From Acetatifactor muris (lineage in GTDB: Bacteria > Bacillota > Clostridia > Lachnospirales > Lachnospiraceae), in NCBI RefSeq assembly GCF_024623325.1, contig NZ_JANJZD010000012.1, forward strand, positions 1-64,000: a stretch of 64,000 bases of DNA. The letters are read 5' to 3'. The notes under the pieces were generated by a model that was given only the letters and a program-made list of their open reading frames with translations, was not told the origin of the DNA and did not search any database. Below, in pieces: positions 15,673 through 23,849 of the stretch (positions are counted from its first letter, which is position 1; each line of letters begins with the position of its first letter). Both the position numbers and the translations under genes were made by a program.

Positions 15673-18446
15673 ACGCCGAACAGCTTAATATAGACGACTT
15701 CGTCAATTACGAAGCGGAGTACAGAAGCGTCATAAAAGGCGCGAAGCCCAGCGGCAGCAGTTTAGTCGGCCGCTGCCCCTTCCACGACGACAAAAAGAAC
15801 AGTTTCAGCGCAGACCTAAAAACCGGACAGTGGCACTGCTTCTCAGAGGACCGCGGGGGAAACTTCGTAAGTTTCTGGGCGGAGCTTCACAACGTAGACA
15901 CCAAGGAAGCATATAAGCAGATTTTAGAGAAGTACGGAAAGCTGACCGAGCCGGATCCGAAGAAAAACAAGCCAGCCAAGCCGAAAAATAAAAGCTACAC
16001 CCTTGCAGAGTATACCTTTAATAAGCACTTGCCGGAGGACTTCTTAAAGGACACCTGCGGCATCAGCACCGCCAAAGACAAGGACGGGACGCAGTACCTT
16101 AAAACGCCATACTTCAACGAAGAAAACACAACGCCGATCTTTCGGAAGCGTTACGGAGATAAGGAGTTTAGGTGGAGCTGGGGCAGCGCCGGGAAGTTGA
16201 TTTTATACGGCGACTGGCGGCTGCCGGAGATACGGAAAACCGGATGGGCGGCCCTTGTAGAAGGGGAAAGCGATACCCAAACTTTATGGTATTTGAAAGT
16301 TCCGGCACTCGGATCACCAGGGGCGGCGAACTTCAACGCCCGGATGGTTCCGAAGTTGCATGACATTAAGCTATATATACACCAGGAACCAGACCAGGGC
16401 GGCCAGACGTTCCTCGCTAAAGTTTGCCGGATATTGAAGGAGGAAGAATTTTTAGGCGAGGTTTACACCTGGAGCTGCAAGCAGTTCGGAGTCAAGGATC
16501 CGTCGGAGCTTTACTTAAGGGACGGAGCGGAAAAGGCATCCGAGAAAATACAGAAGGCCATAAAACACGCCCAGAAGCTGGACCTTGACGACCTGGCCGG
16601 AGCGATACCGGAAGCCATAAAGGGTGCGCCCGCGAACCTTCGCCAGCCGGAGGGCTGGATCTATTCAGAGAAGGGCATAAGCCACATAGACGAAAAGAAA
16701 GCGATACCGACTATGGTCTGCAGAACGCCGATCATATTAACCCAGCGGCTTAAGAGCATGGAAACGGGCGAGGAAAAAATAGAGATTGCATTTAAGCGGG
16801 ACGGGCAGTGGAGCCGGGCTATATACCCGCGTTCTACTATATTCACTTCCCGGAATATAACCGCGCTTGCAGATTTGGGATGCACCGTAACCAGCGAGAA
16901 CGCCAAGCAGGTCGTGAGCTTCCTGGCCGCATTGGAGGCGGAGAACATAGACATTATACAAAAGGCGGATAGTACGTCCACCTTCGGCTGGCAGACGCGG
17001 GGGCGCTTCCTTCCAGGACACGGGGACGACATAGTGCTGGACATTGAGCCGTCCTTAAGAGGTTGGGCGGCAGCTTACCACACCGCCGGAACCTTTGAGG
17101 GATGGATCGCCACCATGCAGCCGCACCGGAGCCGGGACAAGTTCCGCTTTATATTGGCGGCCAGCTTCGCCGCCCCGCTTCTAAAGATTATTCAACAGAG
17201 GATATTTTTTGTATATAACTGGGGCGGATCCAAGGGAGGAAAGACCGCAGCCCTTAAGGCGGCGCTTTCCGCCTGGGGCGACCCGGAACGCCTTATGGTA
17301 AATTTCAACGCCACCCAGGTCGCCCTGGAGAGGATGGCGGGCTTTTATAACGACTTACCGCTCGGCATTGACGAGCGGCAGCTTGCAGGGCAGAAGCAGG
17401 AGAACCTGGAAAAGATTGTTTACATGATCGCCAGCGGAACCGGAAGGGCCAGGGGAAGCAAAGGCGGCGGACTGCAGACGCTTAACACATGGCGCACCGT
17501 AGCCCTTGCCACAGGCGAGGAACCTTTAAGCACCGACACCACGCAGACCGGAGTCAGTACCCGTGTACTGGAGATATACGGCGGCCCCTTCGACGACGAG
17601 AAGTCCGCAAGCCTTATGCACCAGCAGGCGCCTACAAATTGCGGCTGGGCCGGCCCGGAGTTTATAAGCCGCCTTTTGACGACGGACGAGCGCACCATAA
17701 CGGATCAATACGAAAAGATGGTAGAAGAAATTTACGCAGCAGCAAACGGAACCAGCGGCGCACATATAGCCGGGATAAGCGCGGTCGCCCTTGCGGATGC
17801 GATTATAGATACCTGGATATTTGGGAACGAAGCGGACGAAAACCGGAACGAAGCGGAACAAAACGACGATTTACCGGAGCAAAACGCCGGAAATTGTAAA
17901 AAAACGCTTGAAATACGGAACGAATCCTGGGAGAGAGCCGTCCGGATGGCAAAAGCGATTATACAGGAGCAGCTCGCTGCAGGCGTAAGCGACGTAAACG
18001 AAAACGCTACCCAGTTTATAGTAGATTGGATATTGAGCAATCGCGCCCAGTTCGGGGACAAGGCAATCGGAACGTGCCTGGGCTTTATAAGTTCAGCACA
18101 AAACAAGGCTTATATATTTCCTTCTTTGCTTAACCAGGCATTAACGAAAGCAGGGTACAGTCCCAGAAAAACCATGAAATATTTAGCAGATAAAAATATT
18201 ATTGCTTCCCAGCCAAAAAAGAACGGCGGGAGAGAATACAGTATTTCAAAATGGTTTGACAACAGATCAAGCCGCTTTGTTGAATTTGATATAGGGAGAT
18301 TTTCAAAAGCTATTGACCCATTAGACGAGGACGAGGCGGCAGAAGCCGCAGGGATTGAGGAAAAACCGAAAGCAGACGAGTGGCAGCAATTAGACCTTGA
18401 TACAAAGTCACCTTTTGAGGAAGAAGAAACAGAGCTGCCATATTAA
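15669..18446 (+). CDS. Bifunctional primase-helicase
   Basis: 925 residues. The N-terminus is a CHC2-type zinc finger (GRCPFHDDKKNSFSAD...WHCFSEDRGGN, about residues 35-65). A TOPRIM-like region follows (AALVEGESDTQTLWYL; later acidic HQEPDQGG). The middle to C-terminal part is a DUF927-type P-loop ATPase (YNWGGSKGGKTAALKAAL, then LPLGIDERQ). The C-terminal ~150 residues are helical and may be winged helix. It should synthesise primers and unwind DNA for phage replication. An iteron cluster lies immediately downstream. Confidence 0.9.
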   Translation: MNAEQLNIDDFVNYEAEYRSVIKGAKPSGSSLVGRCPFHDDKKNSFSADLKTGQWHCFSEDRGGNFVSFWAELHNVDTKEAYKQILEKYGKLTEPDPKKNKPAKPKNKSYTLAEYTFNKHLPEDFLKDTCGISTAKDKDGTQYLKTPYFNEENTTPIFRKRYGDKEFRWSWGSAGKLILYGDWRLPEIRKTGWAALVEGESDTQTLWYLKVPALGSPGAANFNARMVPKLHDIKLYIHQEPDQGGQTFLAKVCRILKEEEFLGEVYTWSCKQFGVKDPSELYLRDGAEKASEKIQKAIKHAQKLDLDDLAGAIPEAIKGAPANLRQPEGWIYSEKGISHIDEKKAIPTMVCRTPIILTQRLKSMETGEEKIEIAFKRDGQWSRAIYPRSTIFTSRNITALADLGCTVTSENAKQVVSFLAALEAENIDIIQKADSTSTFGWQTRGRFLPGHGDDIVLDIEPSLRGWAAAYHTAGTFEGWIATMQPHRSRDKFRFILAASFAAPLLKIIQQRIFFVYNWGGSKGGKTAALKAALSAWGDPERLMVNFNATQVALERMAGFYNDLPLGIDERQLAGQKQENLEKIVYMIASGTGRARGSKGGGLQTLNTWRTVALATGEEPLSTDTTQTGVSTRVLEIYGGPFDDEKSASLMHQQAPTNCGWAGPEFISRLLTTDERTITDQYEKMVEEIYAAANGTSGAHIAGISAVALADAIIDTWIFGNEADENRNEAEQNDDLPEQNAGNCKKTLEIRNESWERAVRMAKAIIQEQLAAGVSDVNENATQFIVDWILSNRAQFGDKAIGTCLGFISSAQNKAYIFPSLLNQALTKAGYSPRKTMKYLADKNIIASQPKKNGGREYSISKWFDNRSSRFVEFDIGRFSKAIDPLDEDEAAEAAGIEEKPKADEWQQLDLDTKSPFEEEETELPY

Positions 18447-18459
18447 ACTATACCTTTTC

Positions 18460-18757
18460 CCTATCGCCTAAAAAATAGGCGATAGGTTAGGCGATAGGTT
18501 AGGCGATATGTAAAAAATACCGAAAACAAGCGGCTTTTTAAGCCTATTATATATATTCTTACGCCCTATCGCCTATTATATAGGCTTATTGCAAAAGTAA
18601 AAAGGTAAAGAAAAAATAACCTTTTACAAAAAGTGAGGGTATATTTCCGAAAATTAGGCGATAGGCGATAGGAAATATATTAAAGCCCCATAAATAAAAG
18701 ATTTTATTCATGTCGCCAAAGAAAAATAAAAAGGCGATAGGAAGAATAGGCGATAGG
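18460..18757. repeat. Iteron cluster, candidate phage replication origin
   Basis: Nine copies of the 9-mer GGCGATAGG lie in an AT-rich gap after the primase-helicase gene. Forward copies start at 18478, 18490, 18502 (one mismatch), 18657, 18664, 18733 and 18749; inverted copies start at 18460 and 18565. The first two form an 11-bp hairpin (CCTATCGCCTA, AAAAA loop). The clustering and AT-rich surroundings resemble an iteron origin. The last copy abuts the ribosome site of the next gene. This explains the 323-bp gap. Confidence 0.7.
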
Positions 18758-18769
18758 AGGTGAGCGGCT

Positions 18770-19366
18770 ACGGAAAAAGCAGAAAAAGCCCTTGAAAAAG
18801 CGGCGGCAACGCTTGAAAAATACCGGAAAAATAAAACGCTTGTCCCGCCGGAGGAATTGGCCGGGAAGTATAAAAAGCCCTTCGAGAAATTAAAGCAGCA
18901 GCTTAAGGAGGAATTAGAGGAATATTTAAGGCTTTTCGTTCTGGACGGCTTGCAGGTACGAAACGACGACGAGGGGCAGCAGGTCATAGCTGAAATTAAC
19001 CAGGCATTTAAGGAGGCACAGATCGGCAGGCAGGTCGGGCGGGCAGCTTTCCGGGAATTTGACTTAGAGAAAATAAAACGGATTGCCGAAGAACACCGCC
19101 GGAAAGTAGGGGGGATATATAAAGCATACTTTGACCGCCACACTTGCCTCTACGCCGCCGGGCCTTCCTGGGACCCGGACAATCCACAGCCGCCGCTTAT
19201 TTACAACGATATTGTGGATAAGTTCTACGACGAGGCGGCGGGCGGGTGGATAAGCAAAGAGAAGCCCCCAGGGGCGGCAATATTGATTTTCATAAAAAGT
19301 GAAAATAAAACAACCGAGCAAAAGGAGGATAACGATGAACACACAGGAGAACGTAAAGAGGTTTGA
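18770..19366 (+). CDS. Hypothetical phage protein, possible ACG start
   Basis: The frame is open from just after a TGA at 18761-18763 and reads as charged helical protein throughout (EKAEKALEKAAATLEKYRKN...). No ATG, GTG or TTG occurs until TTG 18857. AGGAGG at 18755-18760 sits 9 nt before an ACG at 18770, exactly where a start should be, so I chose ACG. The TTG at 18857 has GGAGG only 2 nt away. About 198 residues, unknown function. Confidence 0.5.
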   Translation, partial: TEKAEKALEKAAATLEKYRKNKTLVPPEELAGKYKKPFEKLKQQLKEELEEYLRLFVLDGLQVRNDDEGQQVIAEINQAFKEAQIGRQVGRAAFREFDLEKIKRIAEEHRRKVGGIYKAYFDRHTCLYAAGPSWDPDNPQPPLIYNDIVDKFYDEAAGGWISKEKPPGAAILIFIKSENKTTEQKEDNDEHTGERKEV

Positions 19367-20093
19367 GGGACTTTTAAACCAGGTAGAGAGGGAAGGGCTG
19401 GCGCAGCTTTTGGAGTACATCCGGGAAAAGAGCGACTTTTACACGGCCCCAGCTTCTACCCGGTTCCACTTAAGCACCGAGGGCGGCTTATTGCAGCACA
19501 GCCTCAACGTGTACGATTGCTTACAGGCAAAGAAGGAAAACAGTACCTGGGCTTGCATTTTGGAGGATGCCGGGAAAGATGCCCTTATTCTTTGCCCCTT
19601 GCTTCATGACCTTTGTAAAACGCATTTCTACAAGATCGATTATAAGAACCAAAAGACCTATGACCCGGAGAAGGTAAAGGCGGCGGAGCGTTGGCAGGTA
19701 AAGAAGGACAACGCTGGGGCTTTCATTTGGGAATCGGTTCCCTGCTACACCGTAGACGATCGGGTGCCATACGGACACGGGGAAAAGAGCGTTATGATGA
19801 TTGAACAGTTTATGAGGCTTACCGGCCCGGAACGCTTCGCCATCCGCTGGCACATGGGATTTTCAGAACCGAAGGAGCTTCACTTACAGCTTACCCAGGC
19901 TATGAGCAAATACCCGCTTATACTTGCCCTTCACGAAGCAGACCAGGAAGCAAGCACACTTTTAGAGGGCGAAAAGGATAATAAGGTGCTTACCAAGGCG
20001 CAGGCAGACGCAGGAGAAAAGCCATGGGGAGGCGACGGCGGATCCGGGTGCGACTTCCAGGAGGCTGAGCCGTTAGGAGGTGCGGAAGATTGA
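19335..20093 (+). CDS. HD-domain phosphohydrolase
   Basis: 252 residues from the ATG at 19335, preceded by AAAAGGAGGATAACG. HD motif residues are clear: GGLLQHSLNVYDCL, then LCPLLHDLCKTHF (His-Asp), and later GHGEKSV and RWHMGF. HD proteins hydrolyse phosphate esters of nucleotides or nucleic acids. In an early phage operon it may process nucleotides or signals; the substrate is unknown. The C-terminal tail is low-complexity. Overlaps the next gene by 4 nt. Confidence 0.8.
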   Translation: MNTQENVKRFEGLLNQVEREGLAQLLEYIREKSDFYTAPASTRFHLSTEGGLLQHSLNVYDCLQAKKENSTWACILEDAGKDALILCPLLHDLCKTHFYKIDYKNQKTYDPEKVKAAERWQVKKDNAGAFIWESVPCYTVDDRVPYGHGEKSVMMIEQFMRLTGPERFAIRWHMGFSEPKELHLQLTQAMSKYPLILALHEADQEASTLLEGEKDNKVLTKAQADAGEKPWGGDGGSGCDFQEAEPLGGAED

Positions 20094-20593
20094 AAGCTAT
20101 AACAGTTTGGCAGCCATGGGCGCAGCTTTTAGCTGAAGGAAAGAAGCACGACGAAACAAGAAGCTGGCGGACAAATTACCGGGGCGAGATATTGATCCAT
20201 GCGGCGAAGAAACCTTATTCACAGACCGAACGGCTCATGACCGCAGAAAGCCGGAAAAAGATAAGAGATACCCTCGGATTAGGTTTTATAAATTGGCGGG
20301 AGAAAATACCGACCGGAGTCATAATCGGCAAGGCGATTTTAAGGGATTGCAAGCTGATAGATCAAGCATACCACGACTTCATAAAGGAGCTTTGTCCGGA
20401 GGAATTTCTTTACGGCGACTTCACGGTCGGCAGATACGCATGGAGGCTGGAGGAACCGGAGATATTTAAGAACCCGATACCAGCCTCCGGAAAGCAAGGC
20501 TTATGGAACTTCGACGGAAGCATTTGGATCCGCAACGGAGAATTATTCATAAAGGAGGCAGAGCATGGAAGGGAAAATGGAAGGATTGACTAA
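20090..20593 (+). CDS. ASCH-domain protein
   Basis: 167 residues from a TTG overlapping the previous stop. It begins MKAITVWQPWAQLLAEGKKHDETRSWRTNYRGEILIHAAKK, the hallmark of the ASCH fold (PUA-related beta barrel). ASCH proteins bind RNA or modified nucleosides, and some are amidohydrolases. Probably acts on nucleic acid or nucleosides during infection. Confidence 0.85.
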   Translation: MKAITVWQPWAQLLAEGKKHDETRSWRTNYRGEILIHAAKKPYSQTERLMTAESRKKIRDTLGLGFINWREKIPTGVIIGKAILRDCKLIDQAYHDFIKELCPEEFLYGDFTVGRYAWRLEEPEIFKNPIPASGKQGLWNFDGSIWIRNGELFIKEAEHGRENGRID

Positions 20594-20792
20594 AGAGCAG
20601 ATCATAGAGAACCAGAAGAAAGAGCTGCAGACGCTGGCAGCCCAAAACTGCATTTTAGGAAGCCAGGCGAAAGAAGCCCAGAAGATAGCGGCGCAGCTTA
20701 AGGAAGAATTGCGGATAGCGCGGAGCGACAATGAAACCTTGAAAGAGGCCATTGTAAGCCGTTTTGTTTCAGATTGGGGAGGAAAAGCATGA
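20565..20792 (+). CDS. Small coiled-coil phage protein
   Basis: 75 residues, almost wholly coiled coil (TKEQIIENQKKELQTLAAQNCILGSQAKEAQK...). It overlaps the previous gene by 29 nt and the next by 4, with AAAGGAGG upstream. Function unknown. Confidence 0.6.
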   Translation: MEGKMEGLTKEQIIENQKKELQTLAAQNCILGSQAKEAQKIAAQLKEELRIARSDNETLKEAIVSRFVSDWGGKA

Positions 20793-21064
20793 ACAGAAAT
20801 AGAAAAGGCGTTATGCCGGAGATTACCAGGGAGATGTATAAGAGCATTAAGAAGTACGACCGCCAGCAGTTCACGGCGTTCTGTACTGACCTTTACGGCT
20901 TCGGCTTCCAGGACGGCAGAGAGAGCGTCCCAGGCGTTGACATTACGGCAATTATGAAAGCGATTGAAAATACCAAGGGGATTGGAGCCAAAAAACTGGC
21001 AGACATAAGAGCCAGCATAGAGGCGGTATTTGAGGAATCCGGAGAAGATAAGAAGGAGGGATAA
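20789..21064 (+). CDS. Small phage protein with helix-hairpin-helix-like segment
   Basis: 91 residues from the ATG at 20789 (GGGGAGGAAAAGC upstream). The C-terminal segment IENTKGIGAKKLADIRASIEAVF resembles a helix-hairpin-helix, so non-specific DNA binding is possible. Translation is coupled to its neighbours. Confidence 0.6.
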   Translation: MNRNRKGVMPEITREMYKSIKKYDRQQFTAFCTDLYGFGFQDGRESVPGVDITAIMKAIENTKGIGAKKLADIRASIEAVFEESGEDKKEG

Positions 21065-21065
21065 A

Positions 21066-21332
21066 GTGGATATTGAACAGAAAGCGGAAATGCTTACTAC
21101 GGCTTATATTCATTCCTACAATTTGGCATTGAAGGAAGTAAAAAATCCGAACCTTGCGGCACAGATAGCAACGGCGGTCATTATGGTAATTGACTTGAAT
21201 ACACCGAAGCAGCAGGCAATAAACCCCTTAGAGTTATTATTTGCACAGATGGCGGCCGCAGCCCAGGAGCGGACCAGGAAGGAAGAAAGTGAGGTAGACG
21301 ACCATGACGGAGCAGAAAATGAAGCAGATTAA
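21066..21332 (+). CDS. Small hypothetical phage protein
   Basis: 88 residues from a GTG after AAGGAGGGATAAA. Helical (EQKAEMLTTAYIHSYNLALKE) with an acidic C-terminal tail. It overlaps the next small gene by 29 nt. Function unknown. Confidence 0.6.
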   Translation: MDIEQKAEMLTTAYIHSYNLALKEVKNPNLAAQIATAVIMVIDLNTPKQQAINPLELLFAQMAAAAQERTRKEESEVDDHDGAENEAD

Positions 21333-21477
21333 CGCCTGGCTTAAGAAGGTAAACAAGGGCAAGCTGGAGATGCAGGAAAAGATGGTTATAGCCAACGCCA
21401 CCATGGAGATGTTGGAGAAGTTGGAACCCATTTACGACAAGTACAACGGTAACAGTTGCGACGTCGCAAGAAAGTAG
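21304..21477 (+). CDS. Very small helical phage protein
   Basis: 57 residues (MTEQKMKQINAWLKKVNKGK start), helical and Met-rich, ending CDVARK. Those last codons hold the 14-bp palindrome at 21456-21469. GAAAGTGAGG lies upstream. Function unknown. Confidence 0.5.
   Translation: MTEQKMKQINAWLKKVNKGKLEMQEKMVIANATMEMLEKLEPIYDKYNGNSCDVARK
21456..21469. repeat. Dispersed 14-bp palindrome, copy 2
   Basis: TTGCGACGTCGCAA at the 3' end of a small gene, translated again as C-D-V-A, just ahead of the VRR-NUC gene. Confidence 0.85.
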
Positions 21478-21485
21478 AGGCTTTG

Positions 21486-21902
21486 ATGATTGATTTTGAA
21501 CAGTTTAAAACCAAGGCGGAGGTCATTAAGTACCTTAAGGCTACGAAGGATATATCCTGCCAGACGACCGCACAGGCGGAGAAGTACCTGCGGGCGCACT
21601 TGCCAAAAGAAAGTTATTACCAGGATAAGATCATAAAGCACATAAGGGAACTTATACCCTCTTCCTTCGTTTGGAAAGCGGCGGCCGGACCATACAGCCG
21701 CCAGGGGATCCCGGATATTTGCGCCGTAGTAAACGGCCGGTATTATGGCTTTGAGGTAAAGCGGCCATTTATAGGCGTTCTTTCCAAGATACAGGAGCGC
21801 ACCATACTGCAGATAAGGGCGGCAGGCGGGAAAGCCTACGTTGTTACATATCCGGACGAGGTAACAAGAATATTACAGAAAGAGATCGGAGGGACACCAT
21901 GA
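21486..21902 (+). CDS. VRR-NUC domain nuclease
   Basis: 138 residues from the ATG at 21486. The C-terminal 90 residues are a VRR-NUC fold of the PD-(D/E)xK class: YYQDKIIKHIREL, KAAAGPYSRQGIPDICAVV, YYGFEVKRP, and a final AYVVTYPDEV. The Asp of GIPD and Glu/Lys of FEVK are the expected metal and catalytic residues. Such proteins act on branched DNA such as replication or recombination intermediates. Confidence 0.88.
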   Translation: MIDFEQFKTKAEVIKYLKATKDISCQTTAQAEKYLRAHLPKESYYQDKIIKHIRELIPSSFVWKAAAGPYSRQGIPDICAVVNGRYYGFEVKRPFIGVLSKIQERTILQIRAAGGKAYVVTYPDEVTRILQKEIGGTP

Positions 21903-22270
21903 GCAGAGAAGCGGAGCTTATAAAAGAGATTGACAAACATATCAAGAAAGCGGGCGGCCTTTACGGTTTGGAGCTTCCCGACAGCGACCTGCGGATCATA
22001 CAGGCGGCGCTTGTTGAAAAAGAAGTCCGGATGAGCCGGATCGAGGCTGGGGACGTTGTAACAGATAACGGCTACCACCAGGAAGTCGTTATAACACGCA
22101 TTGACAAGCACGGATATTTTGAAGGGTATTATGTAGCCGACGGCGTAACCGTAAAGGGGCTGGAAATTAAGAACTTTGTTAAGATTGCAGACAAAAGCGG
22201 AGAGTGGAAGTCCTGCAGGGGCGGCGTATACTTTCAGCGCAAGGGAGGCGATCCGCCAAGTGAGGAATAG
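21899..22270 (+). CDS. Hypothetical phage protein
   Basis: 123 residues, overlapping the VRR-NUC gene by 4 nt. A helical N-terminus is followed by a beta segment (AGDVVTDNGYHQEVVITRIDKHGYFEGYYV). No known motif. Overlaps the next gene by 11 nt. Confidence 0.6.
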   Translation: MSREAELIKEIDKHIKKAGGLYGLELPDSDLRIIQAALVEKEVRMSRIEAGDVVTDNGYHQEVVITRIDKHGYFEGYYVADGVTVKGLEIKNFVKIADKSGEWKSCRGGVYFQRKGGDPPSEE

Positions 22271-22442
22271 CGAAGGATATAAGGATCCGACCGCCGGAGC
22301 AGCAATCGCCAGCGTGAGGCGGCAGGAGAAGCGGCGAAGGAAGGAGGAAAAGCATGAACAGAAAACAGGCGAGGGCAGCCATGCGGGGGAAAGCGAAGGG
22401 ACCGAACTTAAACGACCCCAGGCAGGCGCAGGCAATGCTTGA
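22260..22442 (+). CDS. Small conserved-type phage protein (NSEGYxDPTAG)
   Basis: 60 residues from a GTG with AAGGGAGG upstream. The start RNSEGYKDPTAGAAIASVRR followed by a basic stretch is typical of small proteins encoded ahead of sigma-like regulators in clostridial phages. Its last 89 nt overlap the following gene in another frame. Function unknown. Confidence 0.55.
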   Translation: MRNSEGYKDPTAGAAIASVRRQEKRRRKEEKHEQKTGEGSHAGESEGTELKRPQAGAGNA

Positions 22443-22698
22443 AAATTTACCTATTGCCACATTGGTGGCCGGAATTAACAATAGCCTTGATATTCTGCAG
22501 AAAAGAGGCATACCCATTTCAGACTGGGACCAGAAAAAGCGGGAATTATACAGGCTTAAGGTTTTCGGCGGCAAGGTTTACTTTTTAGCGGCTGAGTTAG
22601 ACAGATCCGAGCAAAAAACGAATAAGGAGAACGAAGCCGATGGATCAGAAAAGCAAGCAGCGGAAAAACGGACAGAGCGAGGACAAGGAAACGCTTAA
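22354..22698 (+). CDS. Hypothetical phage protein
   Basis: 114 residues after AAGGAGGAAAAGC. A helical centre (LENLPIATLVAGINNSLDILQKRG) is followed by KRELYRLKVFGGKVYFLAAEL and a charged tail. It overlaps the neighbours on both sides. Function unknown. Confidence 0.6.
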   Translation: MNRKQARAAMRGKAKGPNLNDPRQAQAMLENLPIATLVAGINNSLDILQKRGIPISDWDQKKRELYRLKVFGGKVYFLAAELDRSEQKTNKENEADGSEKQAAEKRTERGQGNA

Positions 22699-23146
22699 GG
22701 AGTATTTAAACCAGTATTACACCGGACGCATTAAGCGGTCACAGCTTGAAAGACGGCTTAAAAATATCCGGGCGGAAATGGATGCCCCTATAGGCGGCTA
22801 CGGATATTCCCCGGTAAATTACGGAGGCACAAACAAAGTCGGATCCGGCGCCGCTTCCTTCGTTTACCGCATGAGCGAGATTGAAACCCGGATAGAGGAC
22901 CAAAAAAGCCGGGTAGAAAAAGCACTTTTGAAAGTCATGGATATTATGGACTTTTTGGAGGAAAACAGCACGGAGCGGATGGTATTGGAGCTTCGCTTTA
23001 TTGATTGCAAAGGCTGGGCGGCCATTGAGAAGGAGATGCACTTAAGCCGAAGCTCACTTTTTTCCTACCAGGACAAAGGGCTGGATAAGCTATTGACCTA
23101 TAAGAAAGTACGCCAGATTTTAAGGGAGTATAAAAAAGAGGTTTGA
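22640..23146 (+). CDS. Sigma-region-4-like late regulator (DUF1492/ArpU type)
   Basis: 168 residues, last gene of the early operon. The C-terminus has a region-4-like HTH (STERMVLELRFIDCKGWAAIEKEMHLSRSSLFSYQDKGLDKL). The N-terminal half is helical. Proteins at this position in Gram-positive phages switch on late transcription, so the non-coding region that follows probably contains its target promoter. Confidence 0.8.
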   Translation: MDQKSKQRKNGQSEDKETLKEYLNQYYTGRIKRSQLERRLKNIRAEMDAPIGGYGYSPVNYGGTNKVGSGAASFVYRMSEIETRIEDQKSRVEKALLKVMDIMDFLEENSTERMVLELRFIDCKGWAAIEKEMHLSRSSLFSYQDKGLDKLLTYKKVRQILREYKKEV

Positions 23147-23849
23147 AATATAGCCCCCCTATGATACCCCCATATAATACCCCCGTATTTTCGCCCCATT
23201 TTTACAAGGCGAATTTTACGAGGGTATTTTATACCCCTTCATTTGGCACAGCACAGAGAAAAGCGTACATAGAAACATAACCCCATACAGCCCACAAGCC
23301 CAGCATTTACAAGGCTTCGCAAGTTTTTTAAACTTCGGACTCTTTTGGACTATTAAGTGTGCTAATATAGTAGCATGGACACGGAATAAAAAAGCATACC
23401 CCCATATAATAAGCCTATAATAAGCCCAATTTTTAAAGCTATACCCCCATATAGCAGGGCATAATATAGGCTTATTATATTGCATACATACAAGCACAGC
23501 ACCACGCCACAGCGCAAGCACACAAGGGCAAGCACCACAGCCCAGGGCATAGGCGCACATAGTACCATAGCACAGCGTAGGCACAAGCACACATAGCACA
23601 AGCAAGCATTGAAGCAGAGAGGGCAAGGCATACAGCACCACACCGAAGCAATGAGAGCAAAGAGAGGAGGAGGCAGGGCAAGCCCCTGGCTACGCTGTTC
23701 GGCAAGCCTACCCACGCAAAAGACAAAAGGTACTTACCAAGCCATAAACGGCCTGCGGGGCGGGGAAGGCGCAGTATTTTCGGCGCTGAAATCGAAAAAA
23801 AATTTTGCTTTTCGTTACGCGAAGCATAGGAAGGAGGGAAAACGGAACC
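23147..23849. promoter_or_regulatory. Long non-coding region before packaging genes
   Basis: About 700 bp without a convincing gene. The first half is AT-rich with repeats of TACCCCCATATA (23165, 23397, 23442; variant at 23178) and a GGGTATTTTATACCC inverted repeat near 23222. The second half (about 23480-23660) is purine/CA-biased low-complexity sequence built on AGCACA-like words. It separates early from late genes and precedes the methyltransferase and terminase, so a late promoter and perhaps a packaging (pac/cos) site are expected here. Confidence 0.5.

Noticed and set aside
23216..23726. Three overlapping minus-strand ORFs rich in Cys, Leu and Tyr
   Set aside because: They arise from low-complexity CA-rich DNA that leaves several frames open at once; no ribosome sites and composition unlike real proteins here.
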